DNA of 5,214 nucleotides, taken from positions 1-5,214 of the forward strand of contig CAJAKT010000136.1 in NCBI GenBank assembly GCA_903940375.1, written 5' to 3'. This stretch comes from an uncultured bacterium (GTDB lineage Bacteria; Actinomycetota; Actinomycetes; S36-B12). Shown here piece by piece: positions 1 to 5,214 of this stretch. Position 1 is the first letter of the stretch, and every line of letters starts with the position of its first letter. The translations under genes and the position numbers were made by a program. The notes below the pieces were generated by a model. It made no database searches. It saw only the letters and a list, made by a program, of their open reading frames with translations, and was not told the origin of the DNA.

Positions 1-353
1 CTGAAGAAGGCCAGATGGGCGGCGAAGCCCTCGTCCTCCCAGGCCTCGGGGCCGGGCTGGTTCGCCCACGTGCCGAACTCCTCCTTGCCGTCGGCGCTGA
101 TGGCATAGACGACGCGGGCGCGCCGGGCCGCCAGCGCGGGCGCGGCGGAGTCCAGGGCGGGGGTGATGGACACCTCGTCGATCAGCCCCTTGCCCTGCAG
201 CCGGCGCAGGCACGGGTAGAGCGAACCGTAGGACAGCGCTCGGAACGGGCCGAGCACAGTGGTGAGGCGCTTGCGTAGCTCATAGCCGTGCAGAGGCCCC
301 TCGGCGAGGACGCCGAGGACCGCGAACTCGAGGACGTCATGCCGCTTGGCCAT
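1..353 (-). CDS. PadR-family transcriptional regulator, N-terminal part (runs off left edge)
   Basis: A DNA-binding repressor of the PadR winged-helix family. The visible 117 residues start at ATG 353-351 and stay open to base 1, so the C-terminal dimerisation helices lie outside the window. Relatives I recall are about 200-230 residues. The PadR_N signature is clear: HGYELRKRL at residues 22-30, then the recognition-helix block SYGSLYPCLRRL at 41-52 and GKGLI at 54-58. A long wing insertion (about 62-80) leads to RVVYAISADGK (80-90). After the wing come WEDEGF (105-110) and AAHLAFF (111-117), a pattern I recall from the actinobacterial PadR lineage encoded beside myo-inositol-phosphate synthase. 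There is no Shine-Dalgarno before the ATG, which fits a leaderless or very short leader. The gene is divergent from the DUF5318-ponA operon and shares a 68-bp intergenic region containing a palindromic operator, so autoregulation is likely. The family is secure; the ligand and targets are not visible. Confidence 0.92.
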   Translation of the reverse strand, partial: MAKRHDVLEFAVLGVLAEGPLHGYELRKRLTTVLGPFRALSYGSLYPCLRRLQGKGLIDEVSITPALDSAAPALAARRARVVYAISADGKEEFGTWANQPGPEAWEDEGFAAHLAFF

Positions 354-363
354 ACTGCAGTAC

Positions 364-369
364 AACATA
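364..369 (-). promoter_or_regulatory. Probable -10 element of the padR-like gene
   Basis: On the minus strand bases 369-364 read TATGTT, which fits the actinobacterial TAnnnT -10 pattern. It would place transcription start near base 357, about 4 nt before the ATG at 353, giving a near-leaderless mRNA. This agrees with the absence of a ribosome-binding site. The hexamer overlaps the left end of the ATATCAA palindrome, as expected for autorepression. No good -35 hexamer is visible at 16-18 nt spacing. This is inference from pattern and position only. Confidence 0.4.
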
Positions 370-386
370 TCAACTTGATATATCAA
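367..386. promoter_or_regulatory. Palindromic operator with three ATATCAA half-sites (probable PadR site)
   Basis: The 20 bases contain ATATCAA (367-373), its inverted copy TTGATAT (375-381) and a further ATATCAA (380-386). They form two overlapping palindromes. One has 7-bp arms around a single central base (367-381). The other is a perfect 12-bp palindrome, TTGATATATCAA (375-386). This AT-rich island is conspicuous in otherwise G+C-rich DNA and lies between a PadR-type repressor gene and the gene divergent from it. It overlaps the probable padR -10 element and sits around -53 to -34 of the proposed rightward start. The likely reading is autorepression, possibly with co-control of the ponA operon. 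The structure is seen directly; its ownership by PadR is inferred from position. Confidence 0.7.
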
Positions 387-407
387 AACCGACTCCGTGG
401 GGAGCCG

Positions 408-413
408 TAGACT
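408..413 (+). promoter_or_regulatory. Probable -10 element of a near-leaderless DUF5318-ponA-GT87 transcript
   Basis: TAGACT fits the TAnnnT -10 consensus and ends 8 bases before the ATG at 422. Transcription would therefore start about 0-2 nt upstream of the start codon. No Shine-Dalgarno precedes that ATG, which agrees with leaderless translation, common in actinomycetes. The -35 region (about 385-390, AAAACC) is poor and adjoins the operator at 367-386, so a repressor bound there could block polymerase. Inferred from sequence pattern and spacing. Confidence 0.5.
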
Positions 414-421
414 CTGGCCGC

Positions 422-943
422 ATGGCGGGCCCGCGCAAGACGACAATCCGCGGGACGATCGCCCGCGGTGAGTCCGGCCCGTCTCGTCGCAAGGCCAAGG
501 GGCCGGTGGTCCTGCCGCCGGCCGAGCCGGTTGCGCACCCCGAAAGGCCTCGGTCGGTCGTCGATCACGCCCTCCAGCGCCGCGCTGCGCTGCAGCGGCT
601 CTTCAACGGCGGCGGACTGTCGTCGGACCTGTGTGATGCCGATCCGTACCTCCTGAAGGCAGCCCGCTTCCACGGTGAAGCGGTTGGCCGGGGCTGCCCC
701 GCCTGTCGGGACGAGGGGCTGGTCACCGTCACGTATGTCTACGGAGACGAACTGGGCCCCTACTCCGGGCGCATCCGCCAGGCCGAGGAACTGCCGGCCA
801 TGGCGCACAAGTTCGGGGCCTTCACGGTCTACGTCGTGGAGGTCTGCCAGCGCTGCCACTGGAACTTCCTGCTCACGACTTACGTCCTAGGTGACGGCGT
901 GCCGCGGCGGGCTCTGCCCACCCCGCGTGATCTCCTTGACTAG
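422..943 (+). CDS. DUF5318-family zinc-ribbon-like protein (Rv0049-type), function unknown
   Basis: A 173-residue, probably cytoplasmic protein of unknown function, with no signal peptide or membrane segment. The first 45 residues are Arg/Lys/Pro-rich and look disordered. The conserved core begins at about VVDHALQRR (46-54), followed by CDADPYLLKAARFHG (71-85). It then has two cysteine pairs, CPAC (92-95) and CQRC (142-145), spaced as in a zinc ribbon, and ends with the conserved-looking HWNFLLTTYVLG (146-157). This pattern and the position directly before a class A PBP match what I recall of mycobacterial Rv0049, which is shorter (near 137 residues); the difference is the N-terminal tail. 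I chose ATG 422 because a TAGACT -10 element lies just upstream, suggesting a leaderless start. GTG 506 is an alternative that would trim the tail. The stop is 28 bp before ponA, so the two are probably cotranscribed. Metal binding is inferred from the cysteines. Confidence 0.85.
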   Translation: MAGPRKTTIRGTIARGESGPSRRKAKGPVVLPPAEPVAHPERPRSVVDHALQRRAALQRLFNGGGLSSDLCDADPYLLKAARFHGEAVGRGCPACRDEGLVTVTYVYGDELGPYSGRIRQAEELPAMAHKFGAFTVYVVEVCQRCHWNFLLTTYVLGDGVPRRALPTPRDLLD

Positions 944-963
944 TCACCTTCCCCTGACACCGT

Positions 964-968
964 GAGGA
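964..968 (+). promoter_or_regulatory. Ribosome-binding site of ponA (short spacing)
   Basis: GAGGA lies only 3 bases before the GTG at 972. The spacing is shorter than usual. However, no other start with a better site fits, because the next in-frame candidates would remove the basic N-terminus or the membrane anchor. The site therefore supports GTG 972, with possible reliance on ribosomes finishing the upstream gene 28 bp away. Confidence 0.5.
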
Positions 969-971
969 CCT

Positions 972-3134
972 GTGGCCCAGAGTAAAGGCCCGGCGAAACG
1001 CACCCCGGCCAAGCGACCCGCCGCTGCCCCGCCACGCGCAAAACGGCACTGGCTGCGCTGGTTGATCGTCACCGTCCTTGTCCTCGCTGGCATCGGGTTC
1101 GCCGTCTTCGCCTTCCTTCTCGCGCGCACGACGGTCCCGACGCCCAACGATGTTGCGACAAGCGAAGCGACGATCGTCTACTGGGCGGACGGCACGACCG
1201 AACTCGGTCGGCTAGGTGACTCGACCCGCCGCAGCATCGCTCTCGCGGACGTTCCCATCGAGGTGCAGCACGCGGTTCTGGCGGCTGAGGACCGCAGCTT
1301 CTACGAGCATGGTGGCGTCTCGCCACTTGGCATCGGCCGTGCGGTGCTGAACAACCTCACGGGTGGCTCGACGCAGGGTGGCTCAACCATCACGCAGCAG
1401 TACGCCAAGAACGCCTTCCTCTCCCAGGAGCGGTCATGGGACCGCAAGGTCAAGGAAGCCCTCCTCGCCTTCAAGCTCGAGACGGTCGTGTCGAAAGACG
1501 AGATCCTCGGCAACTACCTGAACACCATCTACTTCGGGCGCGGCGCCTACGGCATCGAGGCAGCGGCCATCGCCTACTTCGGGGTCCCTGCCAGTGAGCT
1601 CAGCGTCGAGCAAGGTGCCGTTCTCGCGTCGATCATCAAGTCGCCGAGCGGGTTGGCCCCGGAGGAAAGCGAAGCTGCGCTTGAAGCCCGCTGGAACTAC
1701 GTGCTCGACGGCATGGTCGAGCAGGGCTGGCTTACCCCGAAGCAGCGCAAGAACGCGGACTTCCCGAAGATCAAGAAGCTCAAGGCCAAGGATCGCCTTG
1801 GTGGCCAGACCGGGTTCCTGCTGACGATGGTCGAGCAGCAGCTGGCCGAGCTCGGCTTCGACGAGACGGAGATCCAGCGCGGTGGCCTGCGCATCACGTC
1901 GACCTTCGACAGGGATGCACAGCGGGCCGCCACGGCGGCAGTCCGCAAGGTCGGCCCGACCAGCGGAACCGACGGACTGCGAATCGGCCTGGCGTCGGTG
2001 CGGCCGGGGACGGGCGAGATCGTCGCGATCTACGGCGGACAGGATTTCATCGACGATCAGATCAACAACGCCACGCGGACATTCGCTCAGGCGGGATCGA
2101 CGTTCAAGCCCTTCGCGCTCGCAGCGGCCACGGAGCAGGAGGTGCCGCTGACGACGATCCTGCCGGGCGACTCCCCGGCTACGGTCGATGGCTACACGTT
2201 CTCCAATTACGGAGACAAGTCCTACGGTCCGGTCACCTTGCTGCAAGCAACGGAGAACAGCATCAACTCCGCGTACGTCACGCTCGAGTCTGACATCGGC
2301 GTGCAGTCGGTGGCCGATGCGGCCGTGCGGGCAGGCGTCCCAGCAGAAACCCCGGGGATGGATCTCGACGCGCTCGATCTCACGTTCGTCCTTGGCACGG
2401 CCTCTCCGTCAGGACTCGACATGGCCAATGCCTATGCGACCTTCGCGGCTCACGGCGCCCGTGCCACGCCATCGGTGGTCACCAAGGTTGTCGGCCCGAA
2501 CGATGGTCTGCTGTTCCAGCTTGACGTGAAGACCGACACGGCCTTCGAGGCCCCTGTCGCCGACACCGTCACGTACGCACTCAACCGCGTGATCGAGAAC
2601 GGCACGGGTTCGACTGCGAGGGCACTCGGTCGACCGGCCGCAGGCAAGACGGGGACGACTGACGGAAACAAGAGCGCGTGGTTCGTGGGCTACACACCTC
2701 AGCTCGCCACCGCGGTCCTGATGGCGAAGGAGGATGCTGACGGCATCCCCGTGTCGCTGTCCGGTACCGGCGGACTGTCGACGGTGACCGGAGGTTCGTT
2801 CCCGGCAGCGATCTGGACGGCGTTCATGTCGGCTGCGCTCGAGGGGCAGCCGGTCGAGAAGTTCGCGCCGCCTCCTCCCGGCGTCGAGACGCCGCTGGAC
2901 TGTCCGGCATCCATCAGTTCCGAGGGGGAGGAGGTGCCGCTCGGTTGCCCGACTCCGGCCGTCATCCCCGAGTTCTCGAACGAGGCATCCCCCGTGGCTA
3001 CACTTCCGATCGATCCTTCGGCAGGTCCATCGCCCAGCGCAACTCTGAGCCAGGCTCCCGATGACTCACTGTTCTCGCCTGCAGCTGAACCGAGCCCACC
3101 GCCGAGCCCACCGATCGAGGAAGGCCGACCGTAG
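972..3134 (+). CDS. ponA: Class A penicillin-binding protein: bifunctional peptidoglycan transglycosylase/transpeptidase (PonA1-like)
   Basis: A 720-residue membrane-anchored enzyme that polymerises lipid II into glycan strands and crosslinks stem peptides outside the membrane. A basic cytoplasmic tail (1-27) precedes one transmembrane helix (about 28-51). The GT51 domain (about 85-260) has EDRSFYEHGG with catalytic E106, GGSTITQQ (136-143), RKVKEALLA with second catalytic E162, and KDEILGNYLNTIYFGRGAYG (175-194). A linker with GGLRITSTFD (304-313) leads to the transpeptidase domain (about 335-620). There the active-site motifs are STFK (S376 nucleophile, K379), SIN (430-432) and KTGT (559-562). 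All key residues are intact. The tail (632-720) is Pro/Ser-rich without a PASTA domain and carries two cysteines (C644, C659) and a duplicated PSPP unit. Translation starts at GTG 972, 28 bp after the DUF5318 gene; the stop overlaps the next start by one base. Length and architecture fit actinobacterial PonA1. Confidence 0.97.
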   Translation: MAQSKGPAKRTPAKRPAAAPPRAKRHWLRWLIVTVLVLAGIGFAVFAFLLARTTVPTPNDVATSEATIVYWADGTTELGRLGDSTRRSIALADVPIEVQHAVLAAEDRSFYEHGGVSPLGIGRAVLNNLTGGSTQGGSTITQQYAKNAFLSQERSWDRKVKEALLAFKLETVVSKDEILGNYLNTIYFGRGAYGIEAAAIAYFGVPASELSVEQGAVLASIIKSPSGLAPEESEAALEARWNYVLDGMVEQGWLTPKQRKNADFPKIKKLKAKDRLGGQTGFLLTMVEQQLAELGFDETEIQRGGLRITSTFDRDAQRAATAAVRKVGPTSGTDGLRIGLASVRPGTGEIVAIYGGQDFIDDQINNATRTFAQAGSTFKPFALAAATEQEVPLTTILPGDSPATVDGYTFSNYGDKSYGPVTLLQATENSINSAYVTLESDIGVQSVADAAVRAGVPAETPGMDLDALDLTFVLGTASPSGLDMANAYATFAAHGARATPSVVTKVVGPNDGLLFQLDVKTDTAFEAPVADTVTYALNRVIENGTGSTARALGRPAAGKTGTTDGNKSAWFVGYTPQLATAVLMAKEDADGIPVSLSGTGGLSTVTGGSFPAAIWTAFMSAALEGQPVEKFAPPPPGVETPLDCPASISSEGEEVPLGCPTPAVIPEFSNEASPVATLPIDPSAGPSPSATLSQAPDDSLFSPAAEPSPPPSPPIEEGRP
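3090..3113 (+). repeat. 12-bp perfect tandem duplication in the ponA tail
   Basis: CCGAGCCCACCG occurs twice back to back (3090-3101 and 3102-3113), in frame, encoding PSPP-PSPP at PonA residues 707-714. Because the unit is a multiple of three, gain or loss of copies by replication slippage would change tail length without breaking the frame. It lies just upstream of the ribosome-binding site of the next gene. Confidence 0.85.
3117..3124 (+). promoter_or_regulatory. Ribosome-binding site of the GT87-like gene, inside the ponA 3' end
   Basis: GAGGAAGG ends 9 bases before the GTG at 3134, a strong purine-rich Shine-Dalgarno at good spacing. It lies within the last codons of ponA and decides the start of the downstream gene, whose GTG shares the final G of the ponA TAG. 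Confidence 0.75.
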
Positions 3135-4555
3135 TGACCCCGCCAGCTCCGATCATCCTGCCCTCGCAGGAGGACGGGGTCGTCGCGAGCACCGTCGGCG
3201 GCATCGGCGGACCGCTCGGCCGCTGGGCCCGAATCGGCGTCAGCTGGTGGAGTCCACTGCGGGTGCTCGTCGCCATGGCGACCCTGTCGTATGCACTCGG
3301 CTACATCCTCGACCTGTCCTGCCGTTCTCAGGGCTGGCGGTCTCCGGAGCGATACGAGCACCTGTGCTACACCGACATCTCCCCGCTCTACTCGCTACGT
3401 GGCTTCGCCGACGGACTGATGCCCTATGTGCAGGCGATGCCGAACGGACAGCATCTTGAGTACCCCGTCCTGACGGGCGGCTTCATGCAGGTGGCGTCGA
3501 TGATCACGTCGGCCATCACGTCCGTCGCGACGACGGACAGCCCGGGCACCGTCTTCTTCGATGTCAATGTCGTGATGCTGTTCATCGCATTCGTCGTCAC
3601 GGTCGTTGCGACGGCGCTCACGGTCCGACGGCGTCCGTGGGATGCCGCGATGGTGGCGCTGGCCCCGACGATGATCCTCGCGGCCACGGTGAACTGGGAC
3701 CTCCTTCCACTGGCCTTCATCGGAATCTCATTGCTCCTGTGGTCGCGTAAGCATCCGATGGCTGCGGGCCTGCTGCTGGGCCTGGCCGTGGCGGCGAAGT
3801 TCTACCCGGTGCTCTTCCTCGGCGGCTTCTTCCTCCTGACGATCCGCACGGCGAAATGGCGTGCTTTCGGCCTGCTGGTAGCCGGCACGGCGATCTCGTG
3901 GTTCGCGGTGAACCTGCCCTTCATGGTTGCGAACTTCGATGGTTGGTCGTACTTCTACCGCTTCAGCCAGACCCGCGGCGAGGACTTCGGATCGATCTGG
4001 TTCGCCATGTCCCAGGCGGGCCTGGGGGGTATCCCGGCGGACAAGCTGAACATGGTCGCAACCGGATCGTTCGTCCTGCTGTGCGTGGGTATCGCGTGGG
4101 TGGTGCTGGCGGCGCCGAGGCGGCCACGGCTTGCCGCCGTGCTGTTCCTGATCATCGCTGCCTTCGTCATCACCAACAAGGTCTACTCACCGCAGTACTC
4201 GCTGTGGCTGATCCCGCTGGCGGTCATGGCCCGTCCGCGCTGGCGCGACTTCCTGGTCTGGCAGGTGGGCGAGGTCGTCTACTTCGTCGGGATCTGGTGG
4301 TTCCTCGTTGCGTATGGCGTTGACGACGTGACCGGGCTGACGGGTCAGGAGTACACGGTCGCCATCGTCATCCACGTGATCGTGACGGTCTACTTCGCGG
4401 CGCTCGTTCTGCAGGACATGCTGGCACCGGAGTACGACCCCGTGCGCAACGACGGCTTCAGCGATGACGAGGACGATCCGGGCGGCGGCGTGTACGACGG
4501 TGCGCCCGATGTGATCACGCTACGCCGACGACCGCGTCAAACCGCGACGTCGTGA
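3134..4555 (+). CDS. GT87/DUF2029-like polytopic membrane glycosyltransferase (Rv0051-type)
   Basis: A 473-residue integral membrane protein resembling the GT-C fold enzymes of family GT87, which use polyprenyl-phosphate-mannose as donor on the outer membrane face. The N-terminus is soluble, with IGGPLGR (24-30), a motif I recall in mycobacterial Rv0051, supporting this start. About 10-12 hydrophobic helices follow (for example 42-61, 140-163, 171-203, 208-237, 243-264, 307-327, 332-350, 372-395, 407-428). Conserved-looking motifs are CYTD (78-81) in the first outer loop, where GT-C enzymes carry a catalytic Asp; LEYPVLTG (108-115); TVNWDLL (185-191); AAKFYP (220-225); and TNKVYSPQYSLW (347-358). 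The tail has an acidic patch SDDEDD (443-448), then RRRPR (464-468). GTG 3134 overlaps the ponA stop by one base, implying translational coupling. The family is likely; donor and acceptor are inferred and unknown. Confidence 0.87.
   Translation: MTPPAPIILPSQEDGVVASTVGGIGGPLGRWARIGVSWWSPLRVLVAMATLSYALGYILDLSCRSQGWRSPERYEHLCYTDISPLYSLRGFADGLMPYVQAMPNGQHLEYPVLTGGFMQVASMITSAITSVATTDSPGTVFFDVNVVMLFIAFVVTVVATALTVRRRPWDAAMVALAPTMILAATVNWDLLPLAFIGISLLLWSRKHPMAAGLLLGLAVAAKFYPVLFLGGFFLLTIRTAKWRAFGLLVAGTAISWFAVNLPFMVANFDGWSYFYRFSQTRGEDFGSIWFAMSQAGLGGIPADKLNMVATGSFVLLCVGIAWVVLAAPRRPRLAAVLFLIIAAFVITNKVYSPQYSLWLIPLAVMARPRWRDFLVWQVGEVVYFVGIWWFLVAYGVDDVTGLTGQEYTVAIVIHVIVTVYFAALVLQDMLAPEYDPVRNDGFSDDEDDPGGGVYDGAPDVITLRRRPRQTATS
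4515..4555. other. 41-bp tail-to-tail overlap of two coding regions
   Basis: The plus-strand glycosyltransferase stop (TGA, 4553-4555) lies inside the minus-strand racemase-like gene, whose own stop (TGA on the minus strand) is at 4517-4515. The shared bases encode glycosyltransferase residues 461-473 and the last 13 residues (through GVA) of the other protein. There is no intergenic space and no visible hairpin-plus-U-tract terminator, so transcripts from both sides must end inside the opposing gene or by Rho. Confidence 0.8.
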
Positions 4556-5214
4556 AGCGCACGTCGGCGCGCATGTGGTCGCCGACGGCAGGAATCACGC
4601 AGCCCTTGGGCAGCCAGATCATCGACACGTGCTGATGCGGCGGCTCAGCGAACCAGCGCTGCTTACCAGCCCACGTGAACGGTGACAGGGCACGTCCCGC
4701 AGCATCGAGTGCACCCGTGCCGGCGGTCACGACGCGCTGGCGCACGTTGGCCGCGGGCGTGGGCGCCGACAGGCCGATGCCGTTCGACGTCCCGCCGGAC
4801 ACGATGACGAGGGTGCCGTCCTTAGGACCCGTGCGCTGGCGGTAGCCGACATGCGCCCCGCTCGGCAGCGGGTGGACGGCAAGCACGGTGCCGGCGGCAT
4901 GCAGGGCGGAGCGGTCACCGAGCCACAAGCGCGTACCGATCCGCGGACGCAGTGAGATGTCCGGCACCGACGTGACCACTGCGGCCATCTCCTGATCATC
5001 GAGATGCGAGACCCACACCCGGCTGGCGGGGGAGTTATGGCCCGACCACACCTCTGTCTCGGCCTGCCAGAGCCCTGCCCATCGCACGACTTCGCGGACC
5101 TTCGCCGTGCCGAGGCTGGCGCCGCGCAGGTCGACTTCGTCGGCCGGCTGCGCGAGGGGGAGGTGAAGGGCAAGTCCCTCGACGAGAACGCGACCCATCG
5201 CGAAGGCCTGACGC
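4515..5214 (-). CDS. Alanine-racemase-like fold-type III PLP protein, C-terminal part (runs off right edge)
   Basis: The reading frame is open from the right edge; the first ATG seen (5198) is internal, because RQAFA precedes it in frame. 232 residues are visible, so the N-terminal part with the PLP lysine is missing. VLVEGLALHLPL (fragment 9-20) looks like the end of the barrel. RPRIGTRLWLGD (89-100) aligns with the RPGIALYG-type motif of alanine racemases. HVGYRQR (121-127) places Y124 where the catalytic Tyr of the C-terminal beta domain (VSYG motif) belongs. LSPFTWAGKQRWFAEPPHQH (176-195) matches what I recall of Streptomyces proteins annotated as alanine racemase near the ribosomal rpsF region. 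The canonical GYADG and CMDQ motifs are replaced (SGGTSNGIG at 139-147 and AEPPHQ at 189-194). It may therefore be a divergent racemase or another PLP enzyme. It converges on the GT87-like gene with a 41-bp overlap. Confidence 0.8.
   Translation of the reverse strand, partial: RQAFAMGRVLVEGLALHLPLAQPADEVDLRGASLGTAKVREVVRWAGLWQAETEVWSGHNSPASRVWVSHLDDQEMAAVVTSVPDISLRPRIGTRLWLGDRSALHAAGTVLAVHPLPSGAHVGYRQRTGPKDGTLVIVSGGTSNGIGLSAPTPAANVRQRVVTAGTGALDAAGRALSPFTWAGKQRWFAEPPHQHVSMIWLPKGCVIPAVGDHMRADVRFTTSRFDAVVGVA

Noticed and set aside
383..859. 158-codon open frame on the minus strand opposite the DUF5318 gene
   Set aside because: It would start opposite the conserved cysteine core and end in the padR promoter region. 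No domain is recognisable, and the plus-strand frame has conserved motifs and a promoter.
937..946. Perfect 10-bp palindrome TGACTAGTCA at the DUF5318 stop codon
   Set aside because: It is short, includes the stop codon and has no loop or U-tract to act as a terminator. With many palindromes of this size expected by chance, there is no ground to call it an operator.
936..963. Possible internal ponA promoter from TTGACT (936-941)
   Set aside because: The -35-like hexamer is good, but no TAnnnT -10 element lies 16-19 bases downstream before the start codon.
1434..2246. 270-codon open frame on the minus strand
   Set aside because: It lies wholly within ponA, whose product has all GT51 and transpeptidase motifs. 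The minus-strand translation has no recognisable domain and is Arg/Asp/Leu-biased as expected for an antisense frame in high-GC DNA.
2699..3361. 220-codon open frame on the minus strand across the ponA-GT87 junction
   Set aside because: Low-complexity Gly/Ser/Ala product, antisense to two well-supported genes, no ribosome-binding site of note.
3856..4323. 155-codon plus-strand frame inside the GT87-like gene
   Set aside because: An out-of-frame shadow: Arg/Gly/Ala-rich, without the hydrophobic helices that the real frame shows throughout.
4727..5173. 148-codon minus-strand frame overlapping the racemase-like gene
   Set aside because: Arg/Ser/Pro/Cys-rich shadow in another frame; the parallel frame matches a known protein family.
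1..5214. Search for a CRISPR array, defence island, toxin-antitoxin pair, transposon or prophage signal
   Set aside because: No repeat-spacer pattern, transposase motif, integrase or terminal inverted repeats were seen. The genes form a syntenic housekeeping envelope block with uniform base composition apart from the AT-rich operator.

Overview
The window is high-GC DNA from an actinomycete (phylum Actinomycetota). I base this on the strong G/C bias at third codon positions, GTG starts, apparently leaderless promoters and, above all, the gene order. That order is a divergent PadR regulator, a DUF5318 zinc-ribbon protein, a class A penicillin-binding protein and a GT87-type membrane glycosyltransferase. 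From memory it matches the Mycobacterium tuberculosis block Rv0047c-Rv0049-ponA1 (Rv0050)-Rv0051, and similar blocks occur in Streptomyces and relatives. I cannot place the genus.

Layout: 1-353 (minus) is the N-terminal half of a PadR-family repressor that runs off the left edge. 354-421 is a 68-bp divergent promoter region. It carries an AT-rich operator with three ATATCAA half-sites (367-386) and a probable -10 element for each direction. 422-943 (plus) is a DUF5318 protein with two CxxC pairs. 972-3134 (plus) is ponA, a complete bifunctional transglycosylase/transpeptidase. 3134-4555 (plus) is a polytopic GT87/DUF2029-like glycosyltransferase that starts on the last base of the ponA stop codon. 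4515-5214 (minus) is the C-terminal part of an alanine-racemase-like PLP protein that enters from the right edge. It overlaps the glycosyltransferase gene tail-to-tail by 41 bp. Coding density is near total. No stretch over 300 bases lacks a gene, and I saw no tRNA, rRNA, insertion sequence, CRISPR array or convincing intrinsic terminator.

Taken together the window looks like a cell-envelope locus. DUF5318, ponA and the glycosyltransferase form one probable operon (28-bp gap, then a 1-bp overlap), driven from a near-leaderless promoter next to the PadR operator. PonA polymerises and crosslinks peptidoglycan. The GT87 protein probably transfers a polyprenyl-phosphate-linked sugar on the outer face of the membrane. 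The racemase-like protein is of a lineage whose active-site motifs differ from true alanine racemases. This is largely a conserved actinobacterial region rather than a new accessory system. The unexplained parts are the role of DUF5318, the acceptor of the GT87 enzyme, the reaction of the racemase-like protein, and whether PadR controls the cell-wall operon.
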